A stretch of 64,000 nucleotides of DNA, taken from positions 806,001 to 870,000 of the forward strand of contig CP137329.1 of the NCBI GenBank assembly GCA_033182465.1, in the 5' to 3' direction. The translations under genes and the position numbers were made by a program. Shown here piece by piece: positions 1 to 11,817 of this stretch. This DNA is from Sanghuangporus weigelae (Eukaryota > Basidiomycota > Agaricomycetes > Hymenochaetales > Hymenochaetaceae). The notes below the pieces were generated by a model. The model did not search any database. It saw only the letters and a list, made by a program, of their open reading frames with translations, and was not told where the DNA came from. The number at the start of each line of letters is the position of its first letter. The stretch's first letter is position 1.

Positions 1-428
1 GCCCGGTCCTCGAAACGACTTCCAAATGCCCCTCCCCTCACTCGACGTCGGCCTTTGGCCCGCGTCTTCGTGCAGTAATGGATTGCGCGACTCATGAGGA
101 GCCACTCAGGGCAATGTCTTTCTGGTTCGTTCCTCGACAAATTTGATTATTATTGCCGGTCCCATCAGGGGACGATCAAGGAGGACTGTAATGCTCAGAC
201 CTTAGCCCACTCGCAAGGAAAGTTGCAAAGGCACCTGTACGTAGCGAGTGTCGCGGCTTTGGGTCTGTCGTGGTTAAAGGAAGAAAAATGCCAGTCGGCT
301 AAATGAAATATTTGTATATGATGACTCGGACTCGGATTGCATGATATAAGCATTTCTCACGCATTTGCGAAGAATTTATTTTTGCCTGTTCAATTCGTGC
401 CGCCGCGACTTCGCCTCATAGTGTATCC
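1..428. other. Left edge, upstream of RCE1
   Basis: No gene is well supported. A frame open from base 1 to a TAA at 76-78 is basic and proline-rich and could be the last codons of a gene entering from the left, but it is too short to judge. The rest is presumably the promoter and leader of the RCE1 gene. Confidence 0.3.
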
Positions 429-1656
429 ATGGGCGACCATGCCATCTCTCAATTTCACTCTCTTTGCTTGGCCGGTCTCATATCAGGCAGCTACGTTTTA
501 TCAATATATCTGTCTCTTTTCATAGCAAAGCCCAAGCCGCCTCTCTGGAGAAATGACCCGGCTGTAATCAAAGCGCGTTGCTTATTAGCTTCAATAAGCA
601 GTCTGTTAAGCTGTGGGGTTGTGTACTTCACGATTCTGTACGCCTTTGGTGAAGACGTGCGTTGGTTTTGATGTATCCGTGAATTGTACATCTGACTGGT
701 TTGTGTTTTGGAGCCTGTAGCAATGAACGAGACTCTTGTCCACTTGGGATTTTCTCTCGGACCTCCTTCGCAAATTTTAGCGCACTTGATCGTGCCCGCA
801 CTGTTCTTGGGACCACTCTATGCAACATTCCTAAGCCAGTCGTTCCCTTTGCAACAAAATTGGGACTTTGATAGTGATTTCAAGTCACGTTTTCTGACCT
901 GGGAGGGTTTTAGAAATTATGCTATGGTCTGCTCTTGCGATTCTTCGTGTCCGACCCGAATCCTCTTTGATCCTGCATTCTCAGGCTCCAACTACCGAAG
1001 AGGTCACATATCGCGCGTGCCTTTTGTCCGTGTACAAGCTCGCTGGGCACAGTAAAAACACGATGATATGGCTCGCGCCTTGCTGGTTTGGTTTAGGTGA
1101 GACTCATCTGCAGAGAGCAAGGTGGAATTTAACGTATTTTTCAGCTCATATTCATCACGCCTCCGAAACTTATAAGCGTTTAGGAAAGACGTCAGCTGCG
1201 TTACGCACGACTCTGACTAGCACCCGTATGCTCAGTGATACATAATAAATCTTCGCACACCATGTTCACGCCTTGAAAGTATTCCAGTTTGCTTACACAA
1301 CGATCTTCGGGTGGTTATGTAGTTTTCTCTTTCTACGAACAGGTAGATATGCTCGCTCTTTAGATCTCTCTGGTTTCGGCTGACTTGCTTCTTCAGGTTC
1401 CATCTTCGTGCCTATTTCTGCTCATATATTCTGCAATATCATGGGATTCCCTGCTATGACCTGGGAACTGAAGCAATTCCCTTCTCATAGGACCTGTAAG
1501 CTGTTCTTTCTCGTTATCATCTGTCCTTCCTTATGCTAATTCTTGTCGAACTTGTAAATAGCTATCGTACTGTCTTACGTAGCGGGCGTCGTATTGTTTT
1601 ATTATTTTCTGTTTCCGTGGTCATTTAATCCTTATAGCATCTACTGGAAGATGTAA
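429..1656 (+). CDS. RCE1: CAAX prenyl protease 2 (Rce1 type II CAAX endopeptidase)
   Basis: Rce1 is an ER-membrane endoprotease that removes the last three residues of prenylated CAAX proteins such as Ras, Rho and mating pheromones. Seven exons join in frame: 429-660, 721-926, 985-1096, 1145-1225, 1280-1342, 1397-1495 and 1562-1656, giving about 295 residues, the normal length. The family motifs appear in order: a hydrophobic N-terminus followed by DPAVIKAR, FLGPLYATF, the catalytic TEE..YR stretch right after the second intron, FGLAHIHH across the third intron, FAYTTIFGW, and the second metal/active-site motif SAHIFCNIMGFP. All essential Glu, His and Asn positions are present. The start is the first ATG that gives this N-terminus. 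The first two donors (GTTGGT, GTCTGC) are weak but are required by frame and conservation. In a basidiomycete its pheromone substrates link it to mating; that is family knowledge, not seen here. Confidence 0.92.
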
Positions 1657-2354
1657 TCGCAGTGCCTTTTTTTGCTCAATCTAGCCAGTCGCGCTCACAA
1701 CTACTAGCCTTAAAGGCCCGCAGGACTCCGATTCTCTGCCAATCCTCACATAGACAACGTCAATTCACTTCGACCCAGTTACCGATCGAAGTCTTTCAGC
1801 ACTGCATAAGTCGATTTCCATGGATCAATTATAACATCTTTCTTTATTCTGTACAGTCTATTTTTCGAGTATGAGAGAATGCGAGACGAGAATGAGCAAT
1901 GCGACAATAAAAATAATTCTTGCGATGACCAGAAAGAAAGAAAACGTGAAATACTAGGAAAGCAAGGCGCAGAGCAAATCAGAGCACGGTGGACGACAAA
2001 GCACAGCAAATGACAGCAGAACAGAGCAAGGTGACAAAGCAAGGTGGACAGCAAGTGACAAATAGCGAAGTGAAGTGAAAGGAAAATCATAGCTACATAG
2101 TGGTGCAGGAAGCATAAAGGGCATAAAGTATTTACTTCATAGAATTATAAAGCGCCGAAAGAAATAGAAAAAGGTAGGCCACAAATACAGGGTGGTTCGC
2201 AATACAAAGTAGATATGGAAACAGCCGACGAGTTACTGGCAGACAGTACTGCCGTAATAAAATAGACCATATCACCGAGAAGCAGTAGGAAGAGAAAATC
2301 AAACCCAAATGCGAAAAAGGAACCGAACGAAAACAAACCGCGAGTGGAATACGG
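1657..2354. other. Convergent 3' region between RCE1 and Clp1-like A
   Basis: No gene seen. About 1960-2090 is an A/G-rich stretch with degenerate repeats of the type GAGCAAGGTGACAAAGC. The rest is AT-rich and should hold the two 3' untranslated regions. Confidence 0.5.
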
Positions 2355-3534
2355 TCATCTCTGCGCGAGCAGTAGCGCATTACGATGAGCCTTCCACGCC
2401 ATGTCGATCACGTTCCATAAGGCAGGATTGAGCACGCCCAACGAGCAGGCATTCTGCCATACAGCGTATACGCGCAGCGCACCAGAGAGGATTGAGGAAC
2501 CAGTGTACACCTTCGCGAGTTCCTCTGCCAGACGGGAGAAGTCGCCTTGCCACATTCCACCGTCCGGAGGTCCGATAGGAATCAATTCACGGAAGAGCAC
2601 TGAGGTGTCTTGTGTGCAGAGGAAATGCATCATGAGAGGAAAGGTCTCTATGGAAGGAAGGCAGAATGGAAGCAGCGGTACGACACGGGTATGACAGCGA
2701 GTATCATCGACAGTTCGCGGGTCGAGTGTGGATTCGGGCGGAGATAGGTTTGGAATAGGAGGGACGCGACCGCAGTGCGCAGCCAATACTTGTGCGTGGG
2801 CAGGTATGAGTAGGACCTTTTTATACTTGACTTTCGGGTCGCCGTTGTGCACCGCGAGCATATGGGTAGGCATATGCTCAGCGCGCACTGTCTTCGGTAC
2901 TCCGATGGTCACGAAGGCCGGAACATCACCGCTGTGGGTCGCGACGATAGGAGCAGAAATTGTGCTAGATATGGCAGAGAAAAGACTGAAAGTGAGGATT
3001 ACATCAATATCGAAGTAATAATAATTGTGGCTTTTCGACTTACTCTTTTCCGTGCCTAACCAATTCCTTACGCGCAATCTTGAGTCCATTCAATTCGACT
3101 ACGGGATCATATCCGGCCTGCAGAAGAATCTCAGGAGGCGTGTCTTCAAGAACTAGACGCTGAAGGCGTTCCGGGATGCGCTTTGCGTAAAGCGCATTCG
3201 CGATAGCTCCGGAACCGATCTCCTCTGGGTCTTCGTGAAGTCCCAGTTGACCACATCCAGGGCAACGCGTAGGACACTTCGTCTTCGTCTCAATTTCCGC
3301 CGCACGAGGATCGCATGGTGAGTGTCGGGACCTCGAGTGGCCAAGTATACGCTCCCTTCGCTGCAGAGTCTTCTTAGAAGAAATAGTTGCCAAAAATGGA
3401 TCGCGCCTCGCTGGTTTGAGTACGCGCTGGCGACGATGTCGTGCGGTTTCACCAAGAGTCGAAGGCGCGACATCTGCAGGTATTACGACCAGCGCAAGTT
3501 TCTTTGCCTTCGATGATTGGATTGTGGTTCGCAT
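2355..3534 (-). CDS. Clp1-like protein A
   Basis: Two exons (3534-3044 and 2985-2355) join in frame into about 373 residues; an in-frame ATG at 3597 would add 21. The intron has a GTAAGT donor and TTCAG acceptor. The N-terminal third is basic and unrecognised. The rest matches the second such gene at 28.7-30.5 kb block by block: PTHMLAV, an IPAHAQVLAAHC block, a leucine-rich middle, and a C-terminus ending LWNVIDMAWKAH. From memory this pattern is that of fungal Clp1, a small protein needed for clamp-cell formation and for dikaryon development downstream of the A mating-type locus; its biochemical activity is unknown. The length is close to that of Coprinopsis Clp1. The family call is by pattern recognition; the paralogy to gene B is visible directly. 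Confidence 0.65.
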
Positions 3535-3894
3535 GGTGGATAATATTGAGCCCCAGAGGTGAGTGGTAACGTTGTGAAAACCGGGAAATTTGGGCACTAT
3601 TCGATTCCCCTGATTTTATAGACACAAGAGGACGCGTAAGCCGGTCTGTTAGTGTGGTCAAATAGAAAGAAGGGCCAATGCATCTTTGCCAGTTCCTATG
3701 TTTAATACGCTGTGGATGGATTGCTAGATGGATTGGTGTTGCTCGTCTTGGTAAACATGGACCCACAAGAAGACCAAACAAATGTGTCCCTATTTATGCC
3801 TTACTTCATACTTATGCCTGAGAAATAATTACCAATCACAAAAACATGTGGCTTATGTTACGTAACATAAAGCTCTTCACCACGGCACGATGCG
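3535..3894. other. Divergent intergenic region, Clp1-like A / kinase-like
   Basis: Contains the presumed promoters of the Clp1-like gene (-) and the kinase-like gene (+). The near-palindrome TTATGTTACGTAACATAA lies at 3852-3869, about 26 bases before the kinase-like start. No coding signal. Confidence 0.4.
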
Positions 3895-5840
3895 ATGACG
3901 AAGGACTATTTGAGAGAAAAGGCGAAGTTCTATTCCCCGTCTACCGAAGGTAACCAAAGTAGCTCTACAGATGTCGCTGCCGTCGAGATGGAACGACTTC
4001 CACGAATATGGTTGCCAAAGGCTGGCTGGAAAGATCTGGACATGGACAACAAGTTGCTGGAGCTAGTTGATGATTATCTTGCGGACTGTGAATTACCTGA
4101 GCCTCGAAGCAGTTGGGACAGACGGTTTGAGCCGGAAATTGATGACAATCACACGTTGCTTTCATGGTCTGCTAACAACCTAGAAATCCACGTATGTCGG
4201 CCTTTGTATCGACATGAAGAGTATGCCTCATGGGTTAATCAGGCTCTGGGGATGGTTAAATTTGGCGCGATTGATGCATTGGGCAAGGTCATGGCGAGCC
4301 TCGGTGGTCCAATTCGAGTTACTGATCAAACCGTTCCTCCTGAACGCGGACGCGGGAACGAATTCAAATCGAAAGTAGGTTGTGTCCTTCACGGAGAACG
4401 GGGCACCATTCTGGTGGAAGTTAAGGCCCCGCACCTCTTAGATATGTTAACCCAAATATTCGAATTGAATTCGTTCAGTATTAGTATGCGGCCGGGGGAC
4501 TCTGTTGAAAGTAGGATTATCAATAAGGTCTGTTTCAACTTATGTCTTTGTCAGTCGCAATCTTTCAAACATCGTCCGGCTGTGCATATGCATGGGTTCT
4601 CACCGAGCAAAATGGCTGGCGCTAACATCCCATCACAAATGGGTTTTTCTTCGATTACACAATGAACTCAGGAATCCTTTCATATCATATTCAAGTGTCA
4701 TCCCTCAGCAAAATGACACAAGGCCCTTCCGTGCCCTACTTGGAATGATGATCTCCTCAGAGTGAAATTGAGGACAACTCCAAAGTGATCCGGACTGGAC
4801 GGCTTCATCCGATCAAAGAAGAGAAGCAAACTAAGAAAGAACCGCCACCAGACCCCGAGAAACAAGACAAGAGCGGGTCGTACAAGGGACAGGCTCAGAG
4901 TACGAGAGATGAACCGCCGGTTGTTCGCCCAAAGACCCATTCCGAAGCCCCTCCTGTTCTTATGGTAGGTTTCCTTTTTGTTGCATTCGGCTTTAATTAC
5001 TCATCGCGCAAGCAGTTCAGCTGGTCCACCCGTGTGGCGGACCACGAACATTGGTTCTTATTCGACACCATGTTTGGAGCAGATTGGTGTTACTCATTGA
5101 GTAAATCGGATAAACCCATCATGCTCCGACTGCTTCGCGATATAGGGGAGGGTATCTCAGGGATAGTGTACGAGGCCAAAATCGACATCGACGGCCACGG
5201 CGAAGATCCTAGCTCTCCCTCGTTTGCAGTGAAGATGGTGCAGAAAAGTGATTCCGATGTCTCATCCAATCCTTGCATAAGGAGCTTGACTTCTATCGTG
5301 TGATTAACCAAGCAATACAAGAAGGAAGAATCAGAGACGTCATCGTTCCTCGTTGTTACGGCTTATTTGAATCAAAGGATATGGTCATGTTGGTCATGGA
5401 CTACGGTGGAGAGACTTTGAATAATGAAGAATGGGCTCGCTTGACGTACAAGGACAAGTAAGTCATTAATCAGTCACTTTCTGGAATAGCGGCTGACGAA
5501 ACGATAGAATTGAGATTTTCGAATCGGCGCTGTCCCTTCACGATATCGGGATTAGCCACGCTGATCTTGAACCGCGCAACATACTTCGTAGTGCGGATGG
5601 GTCCTTCAAGATCATCGACTTTTCTCTCAGTGCCTTGCATTCATGCAAGGCTATTAGAAAAGTGAGCATTCCGGTTTGTAACATTTTGCTCATGACTTAC
5701 TCGGGGCACAGGTTTCTTGGTTCGTGGAAAATGGTCACGACATCGGTTTGGATGGTGGTTGTGGTGAACTAAACTGTTATTGGATGAGATATATGAAGCA
5801 ATACTCAATGAACGGTCATATGATAATTGATGGGACGTAA
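3895..5840 (+). CDS. Protein kinase-like domain protein (agaricomycete family)
   Basis: A multi-exon gene. Exon 1 (from 3895, first good ATG) encodes about 205 residues of acidic N-terminal sequence of unknown function. The C-terminal part is a diverged protein kinase: glycine loop GEGISGIVYEA (near 5140), lysine strand FAVKMV (near 5226), hinge-like LVMDYGG (near 5390), catalytic loop HADLEPRNIL (near 5560) and a DFS in place of the usual DFG (near 5618). The gene ends at TAA 5838-5840. Introns are visible near 4530-4556, 4930-5020, 5276, 5458-5507 and 5660-5712; I did not fix every boundary. The retained HxDLxxxN and Lys suggest it may still bind ATP, but DFS and the odd N-lobe make activity uncertain. 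Such single-domain kinase-like genes are abundant in Agaricomycetes; no substrate can be named. Confidence 0.6.
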
Positions 5841-6169
5841 ATGTACTATTCCAACTTTGTATTTTCACTCATGGATGTTCCTATGTTAAGTGTTTCGTTC
5901 ATCTCGTACAGTATGCCCTGCCGTGTAGGTACATCTAATAAATAAATCACCTTGTAGATCAACTTCGTTTTGTTTTCAAAGTCACCTCGTCCGTGATGTC
6001 CTTGAAGGTCAGTGTGAAAAAAAGTAAAGCCTGGAATTGCTAAGCATATAAGGAACAACAGATGCAGCGTTTCATTCAGAGAAAATAACATCGACTCAAC
6101 AGCTTCTCTTTACAGGATCTTAATGGGGCACTATGGTCTGTAACCACTGGCACAATATGATCTTCGAGC
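5841..6169. other. 3' flank of kinase-like gene
   Basis: AT-rich with no coding signal; presumably the kinase-like 3' untranslated region followed by spacer. Confidence 0.4.
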
Positions 6170-6378
6170 TATGAAAATCTCATAGAATCATCGATTTCGC
6201 ACGGAGGGATCTTGCCTCGCTCTCCTTTATACGACTCGCTCATCGTCCTGTCTTGCTTACTATGGTCTGGCGGCGGTTCTTCTTTAGCTTGCTTCTCCTC
6301 GCGAATCGGATGAAGTGCCAGTTGTCCAATCCAGGCCATATTCGATACAACCTCAACGGACTCCACGGCGAGCGTCAT
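6170..6378 (-). pseudogene. Inverted fragment of the kinase-like gene
   Basis: Read on the minus strand, this stretch encodes LHPIREEKQAKEEPPPD and then SESYKGE. The kinase-like gene encodes LHPIKEEKQTKKEPPPD and SYKGQ at about 4800-4890 on the plus strand. Only the linker region before the kinase fold is present, with no start and no kinase domain. It lies in the gap between the kinase-like gene and the 3' end of GWT1. I read it as a diverged, inverted partial duplicate; similarity fades on both sides. Confidence 0.65.
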
Positions 6379-6514
6379 TCTGTACCTGATTGCCCTGTTT
6401 TCGCTTTGATTAAGGGCGTCACATCAGCGTCTCTTATCTCATCACAGAATTGAAAGAAGTGTTCAATCAGGATTTGGACGGGGTATACGGTAGAGAAACA
6501 AGACTGCAAATAAA

Positions 6515-8595
6515 TCAGAACTTCCATAACCTCGCCTTTCTAAATGTCCATGCCACAGCGCACAAAGCGAAAGAATACAAGGACAGAATGACCATCGCCA
6601 CACCGTCGGATGCGTACATCGTCGATACGGACAGGTTGATTAATCCAGTCGCAACATTCGCCTGTTGCATAATGAGGTTTGCGTGAGCGTAAAATCCGTG
6701 CAGGAAGAAAGGGAATAAAGGTACGACGCACAAGTAAGAAAAGCGCAAGTCCATTGAGGTTGATCGCTTCGAGTAATGACGGAGCTACAGATTTCGACTT
6801 CGATTTGCCTCCGGATACGTATGAACCCGGGTGTAGACTGCTGGGGGAGATCGGGCTGAAACTTGACGAAGTCTTTCGCGAGACAGAGAGTTTATCTAGT
6901 AAGAGGTAGAACATGATGAACGATGTGTTATATGCGGCCACCCAGATGACATAGGGTAGATTGGCCTGCCGAACGGCGAGTTGAAAAAGGAGTTGTTATA
7001 AGAACAAGTGTATATTGTTCCAAGTGAAGCGTACCAATCGTCTGGAAACCCATCCCCCGGTATTCATCCAGTAGCACACAGCGAGGCATGTCCACCAGAG
7101 GAACGCATACGAGAACAGCTCGAGAATGGTCTTATCGTCCTGTCGTTTGGGTATTTTCTTGCCATCCCTGGTCACGTTTGCGTTCTCGCTATGAGCAATT
7201 GTAGGTGAGGGCGGAGCAGAATCATTCCCTCGCAACCGTAATCGTAATCTGTTTTGCTGACGGCGAAAATCCGACGGCGAAAGTGGAAGGATGAGTGTCC
7301 CGACTGAGAGACCTAGCAGATGGATCGCAAGGTAGCCTGCAGTTCCGATGTGAGGAAGGACTCTTCAGCCGGCAGTGAGAGGTGAGACAGACCTGTAAGT
7401 GATACAAGTCCTTCTTTGTTTGCACTTAAAAGACCTCCTCGCGATGCAGTCAGCGTGTACTGTTGAAGGGGAGTCAACGACAAAGCCAGCTGATGACCTT
7501 ATTGACGCAGGCGTTGAGTTTTTCATGATGAGAGAAGACTCAAATGAGCAGAAACACTGACAAAGCGCGACCAGAAAGCCCAAAAGTGATATGGGCAGAT
7601 ATATCATTATGGGATGCAGAAGGACCTGCAGAATCGGAAGGATGGCGAGAGTGAAGAAGAAATTCCAGTGAGTGCCATACTCCGATTCATGTTCCTAATC
7701 AAAGCGTATCAATTTTAGCATCTCGATTATAAAGTTAGGACGCCTATTTAGGCTTACCGGATACTCAGTGCCTTTCACTGAGATTACGCGGATGACTCCA
7801 AGTGCGAAAACGGGAAGCACTTTCTTGACTACAGCAAGCACTTTCGGCCTAGGCGGAACTAAGAGATACATTGGGTCCTTAAGAAGCGAGATCGCGGAAA
7901 CCACGCCTTGCGAGAAAACGAATGATCCGACTCCAAGATCCATCTATGTAACTAATCCCATGAGTCTTGTCCTCTCGCAACCCTTTTCAGAGCGAGGCAG
8001 TCCCACTCACTAATGAGACTCCGAATGTTTCGCATTTCGCCAATGAACGCGGAAAAACCGGAAAATCGACAGCAAGAATGGCCAAGAAAGTCATGAGGAG
8101 CATGTGGGCTCTGTATACCGTCAAGGAAGGTAATTGTGAGATAATGATGCGCGAATTACTCGGGGGCGGGGAGGTATTAGTTGACTGTCCACTGAATGAC
8201 GATGTCCGAGAGACGGAGGGCGATAACGGAGGCTCATCGTAGTCTTTCCAGGGAAGACTGAACAATATGGCAGTCAGAATCAGGAGCATTGTGCATAGCA
8301 AGAGCGGCATCTCCGCGAAGAGGGTCATGGAGAGAAGAAGTGGTAGAACGAGAATAGTCCATTCTAGTACCAGATTGGATTGATTTAGCGAGGACAAACG
8401 GGACCTTACAGCAGCATAAAGTGCAATCGAACACTATTCTCGATACCATGAGCCCAGAGCAGTCAAGTCAGTTGCAGAGAGGTAGCTTACCAGTGCAACG
8501 GCTGAGATGAAGTTAACGTGAGTGACCGTTGAGCCCGTCGCGCCAGAGACGAAAGCCTCTTTCGACGACTTGTAATCTGCCTTGTTGCTGCTCAT
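6515..8595 (-). CDS. GWT1: GPI-anchored wall transfer protein 1 (inositol acyltransferase), complete copy
   Basis: Gwt1/PIG-W is a multi-spanning ER protein that acylates the inositol of GlcN-PI, an early step of GPI-anchor synthesis. The ATG at 8595-8593 opens with a short exon containing [11 protein letters not shown], the family N-terminal motif. Exons read 8595-8491, 8433-8011, 7943-7758, 7694-7562, 7497-7393, 7336 to about 7047, then an exon starting at about 6971, and a last exon ending at 6515; all junctions keep frame. Diagnostic blocks in order: [94 protein letters not shown] and [15 protein letters not shown] near the C-terminus. No break is seen. A second, inverted copy starts at 62443. 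Confidence 0.93.
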
Positions 8596-8686
8596 AATCT
8601 CGGCATGGTGAAAGGATAAACAGTGGAGACGCGCGCGTCTGCATCGAGAATCCGAATGGCGTAAACTTCGCGCAGCACGTGCAGGA
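8596..8686. promoter_or_regulatory. Shared 91-bp divergent promoter, GWT1 / F-box gene
   Basis: Only 91 bases separate the GWT1 ATG (-) from the F-box ATG (+), so the two leaders and core promoters must share this DNA. The inverted GWT1 copy at the right end keeps homology only to about 8655, so its junction falls inside this spacer. Confidence 0.55.
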
Positions 8687-10581
8687 ATGTCTTCTTCTCT
8701 CCCCCTCGACCATGACTCCGAGTCGATGCCCGAGTTCTACATAAACCTGAGCGCTGCACCTGTCCTGAGGATGCACACAATACGAACGCGAAACATCCTC
8801 GAAATCGACGAAATCCTACGCACATTCCTGCGCTGGTGCGATAAGCCGACGCTCGCCTGCCTCGCACGAACCGCCAAGTTCTTCTCCGACCCCGCCTTGG
8901 ATATCTTGTGGGAGAACCTCGAGTCTTTCGCTCATCTCCTCAAGATATTCCCGGAGGGGCTCATCACTTGGGCGCCTGTAACTCCAAATGGCCCAATCAA
9001 AGCAGTAAGCCTACAGATATACTCTGCTTAATATGAATGCACGTCGATATGATGCTGTTGTATATGTAGACCGTGAACCACCTCATCGTGCCGCGAGACT
9101 GGAAACGATTCTCGCTGTATGCGCAGCGTGTGCGTACTTGGGGACCAGAAGACCTATCTTACGTCGAGGAGCCATTAGTCGATCATATTGCATTTGGGCG
9201 GAATCCAGGATACATCCTACCTCGACTAACGCACATGGAGGTGACGGCGACGTCCGTGTCGGGTGTGCACCTTCAAACACTCATGCTCTGCCCTACACTC
9301 GAGAGCGTATCTATATGGAACCCTGATCCAAATACCTGGGCCGCTCGCTCCATGCACACCTTTTTCCGCACTTTGGCGGATAGAGCGCCCAAGTTGAGTA
9401 AGTTCATCGTTCATTGGGGCAATGCTGGAGATGCTGTGACCGAGCATTTCGTGGAGGGCTTGTCGGATGTGTTCTCTCAGGAGCTGGTAGATCTGAAGTC
9501 GGTCAACTTGTGGACCCCGAAATGCCTTGATGCGAAGGGTTTCTCTCGACTCGCGCAACTCCCGAATCTGACGACGTTACACTTGAACCTCCTGGGGAGC
9601 ATACGCACACTCGTTTCTCAAATCGAAGACAACTCGACAGCGTTCATTTCGTTGCAGAACCTCTTCCTCGCCGGGGAGACGGAAGAGTTTCACAAAGTCG
9701 TCAAGTGCTTCGGTAACAATGCGCCATCAATGGTCAGCCTAGGATTCAGCGTGCACGCTTATCCACAGTCCCAGGAACTACAGCATTTGTTCGAGATAGT
9801 AGCATCAAAGTTCTGTTCCCTCCGCCTCTTACAATTCAACGTCCCCAAACAAGAAATCAGCGTCGATTACGCTAACAGGCTCTACATCACGACTCCGGAA
9901 CTTTACTATCACGACATGAGCGTGCTACAGCCCTTGCTCACCATGCGCAATCTCGCCGCGGTGCATCTGGAAATCGGAGTCCCCCTCTACCTTACGGATA
10001 TGGACCTGTTTGCGCTGAGTGCGGCATGGCCGGCGATCGAGGTGCTGAACTTGTGTTCTGACCCCTACTGCGAGCGCGCGAGGGCTGTGAGGCCGCCTGC
10101 TGCGACGATTATCGGGCTGTTGGCTATCGCCGAAGCGTGTCCCTCCCTCCAGCACCTCGGGCTCTTCCTTGATTGCTCGACGGGGATAACGGAGAGCATG
10201 ATCGCGGGTGCACCTGTCGCTTCGCACGCGCTCATCAATCTCGACGTCGGGCGGTCGCGCGTGCTCGAGCCGCCGCTCGTCGCGGCACTCCTGAGCGGCG
10301 TCTTCCCGAATTTGAAAGTGTTCCAGTGGGCAGGGATGGATGCGAGCGAGGGGTTGTTGGCTTCGGACGGAGGAGCAGGGGGACTGAGCTCGGGCTTGCA
10401 GGAGGGGTATGCACCCGGGTGGAGACAGGTTTTTGATCTGTTGCCCGTGTTCAGGGCTGTTCGGGCTAGCGAGCGACGGGAGAGAGGTTTGCTTGATTGG
10501 AACACCGATGCAAGTGTTTTATCTTGTTCTATTGCGAGTGCGGGTGTCGGGGATGGGAGAACGTCGATGGTCGTGGATTGA
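8687..10581 (+). CDS. F-box/LRR-type protein
   Basis: Two exons, 8687-9004 and 9070-10581 (65-nt intron, GTAAGC...GTAG), give 609 residues. Residues about 38-75 have an F-box-like pattern (EILRTFLRWCDKPTLACLARTAK..., then a LWENL end); the rest is made of irregular leucine-rich segments such as LPNLTTLHLNLLG and PSLQHLGLFLDC. This is the usual layout of the large basidiomycete F-box/LRR families, thought to be substrate adaptors of SCF ubiquitin ligases; the target is unknown. Part of its 3' half (10138-10310) is found again, decayed and inverted, at 55167-55340. Confidence 0.75.
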
Positions 10582-11817
10582 CTTCATTCAAGTTCGTCTT
10601 GGTTGTTTGTCTTCTTTGACAGGATTGCTTTTTTTTGCCTATGCGAAACTTAAGTATCGATCGAGTCGGTTTTGGGATCTATGAATAATATCCATCTTGT
10701 ATCTTACCAACTCACTGACCATTCTAATTATCCACAAATCTTCTTGACCACCTGAGTTCACGCTTCTGAACTACAATGTATGTTATCTCTACCTCTGTTT
10801 TTTGTATCGTTGGTCCTTTCCCTCCATGATCCCGATGTTCTTACATATGCATGCCTACTCACGATTCTTCGCTATCTTTTTTTCTCGTTCCGTTCGTTTC
10901 AACTGTAATTGAATAAAGAGCCACATAAAGTTCAAGTACTAGTTTGAAGATGACCCCCTTTAGCTTGACGATACGGAAAGGAACTGTTACGCTGATTAAT
11001 ATTGATTATGCATTTTTCTTCCGCTCTAGTATCCTAGCCGGAGTTACGATGATTCTGTCACTATGTCTTACCAACTTTAATATTTCGTCCTGTTTGTGAA
11101 GGGAATGAGTTCTATGTGCAGGACGTCTGCTGGACAGTAGGGGAAGTGTAGTTCTAGTTCCACTTCACTATCCCTAGGTCTGGAATGTATTGTGTATGTG
11201 TCCGACGGGCATCTGACCGACGCTCGACTCTTGGGTCCATACTTATAGGATGAAAAGACACGTAGAGGCACGAAATTGAAGATGCGAGGAGTCACTTGTG
11301 CAAGTCATGAACTTAGACATCGTGTTCTTAACTTAGTTTAGGAGTTCTAACCTCTACGCTCCGTAATGCGGTATCTGGTGCATTAGGTGTTTGTCTCGGG
11401 ATGGGTGATCGAGGGAGGTATCGATCACGGATTTAAAAGCCATACTGTCCAGAGTACTACAGTACTAAGAGACTCGAGGACGAATCGAAGTGACTTCAAC
11501 CCAATTCGTCGATTCGCCCGCGGAGAGGCGTCATTCTGCTTACTCCCGGTCGGCCCATTCACGGACTGCACACGCTACGCAGCAGACACAAGAGCATACT
11601 GAATAGCTTGGCGAGATGCAGTAGTTTGCTGAGTATAATGCTAATAGAGTAATTTTGATGCGCAGTGAGGTGAGTAATAAATAAAGTTACGGAACACGTG
11701 CGAATATTTATTTATTTATTTCGTCTGCCCACATCATCCAACTGGTGGTCATAAAATATGATAATATAAAATACTAATCAAAATCCCCCAAGGGCCTCTT
11801 ATCTTCCGTCGTCCATC
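10582..11817. other. Intergenic region between F-box gene and NT-C2 gene
   Basis: No gene supported. It holds the 3' end of the F-box transcript, pyrimidine-rich DNA near 10780-10900, and a short TTTA run at about 11706-11721 near the next promoter. Short frames inside show no family features. Confidence 0.45.
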
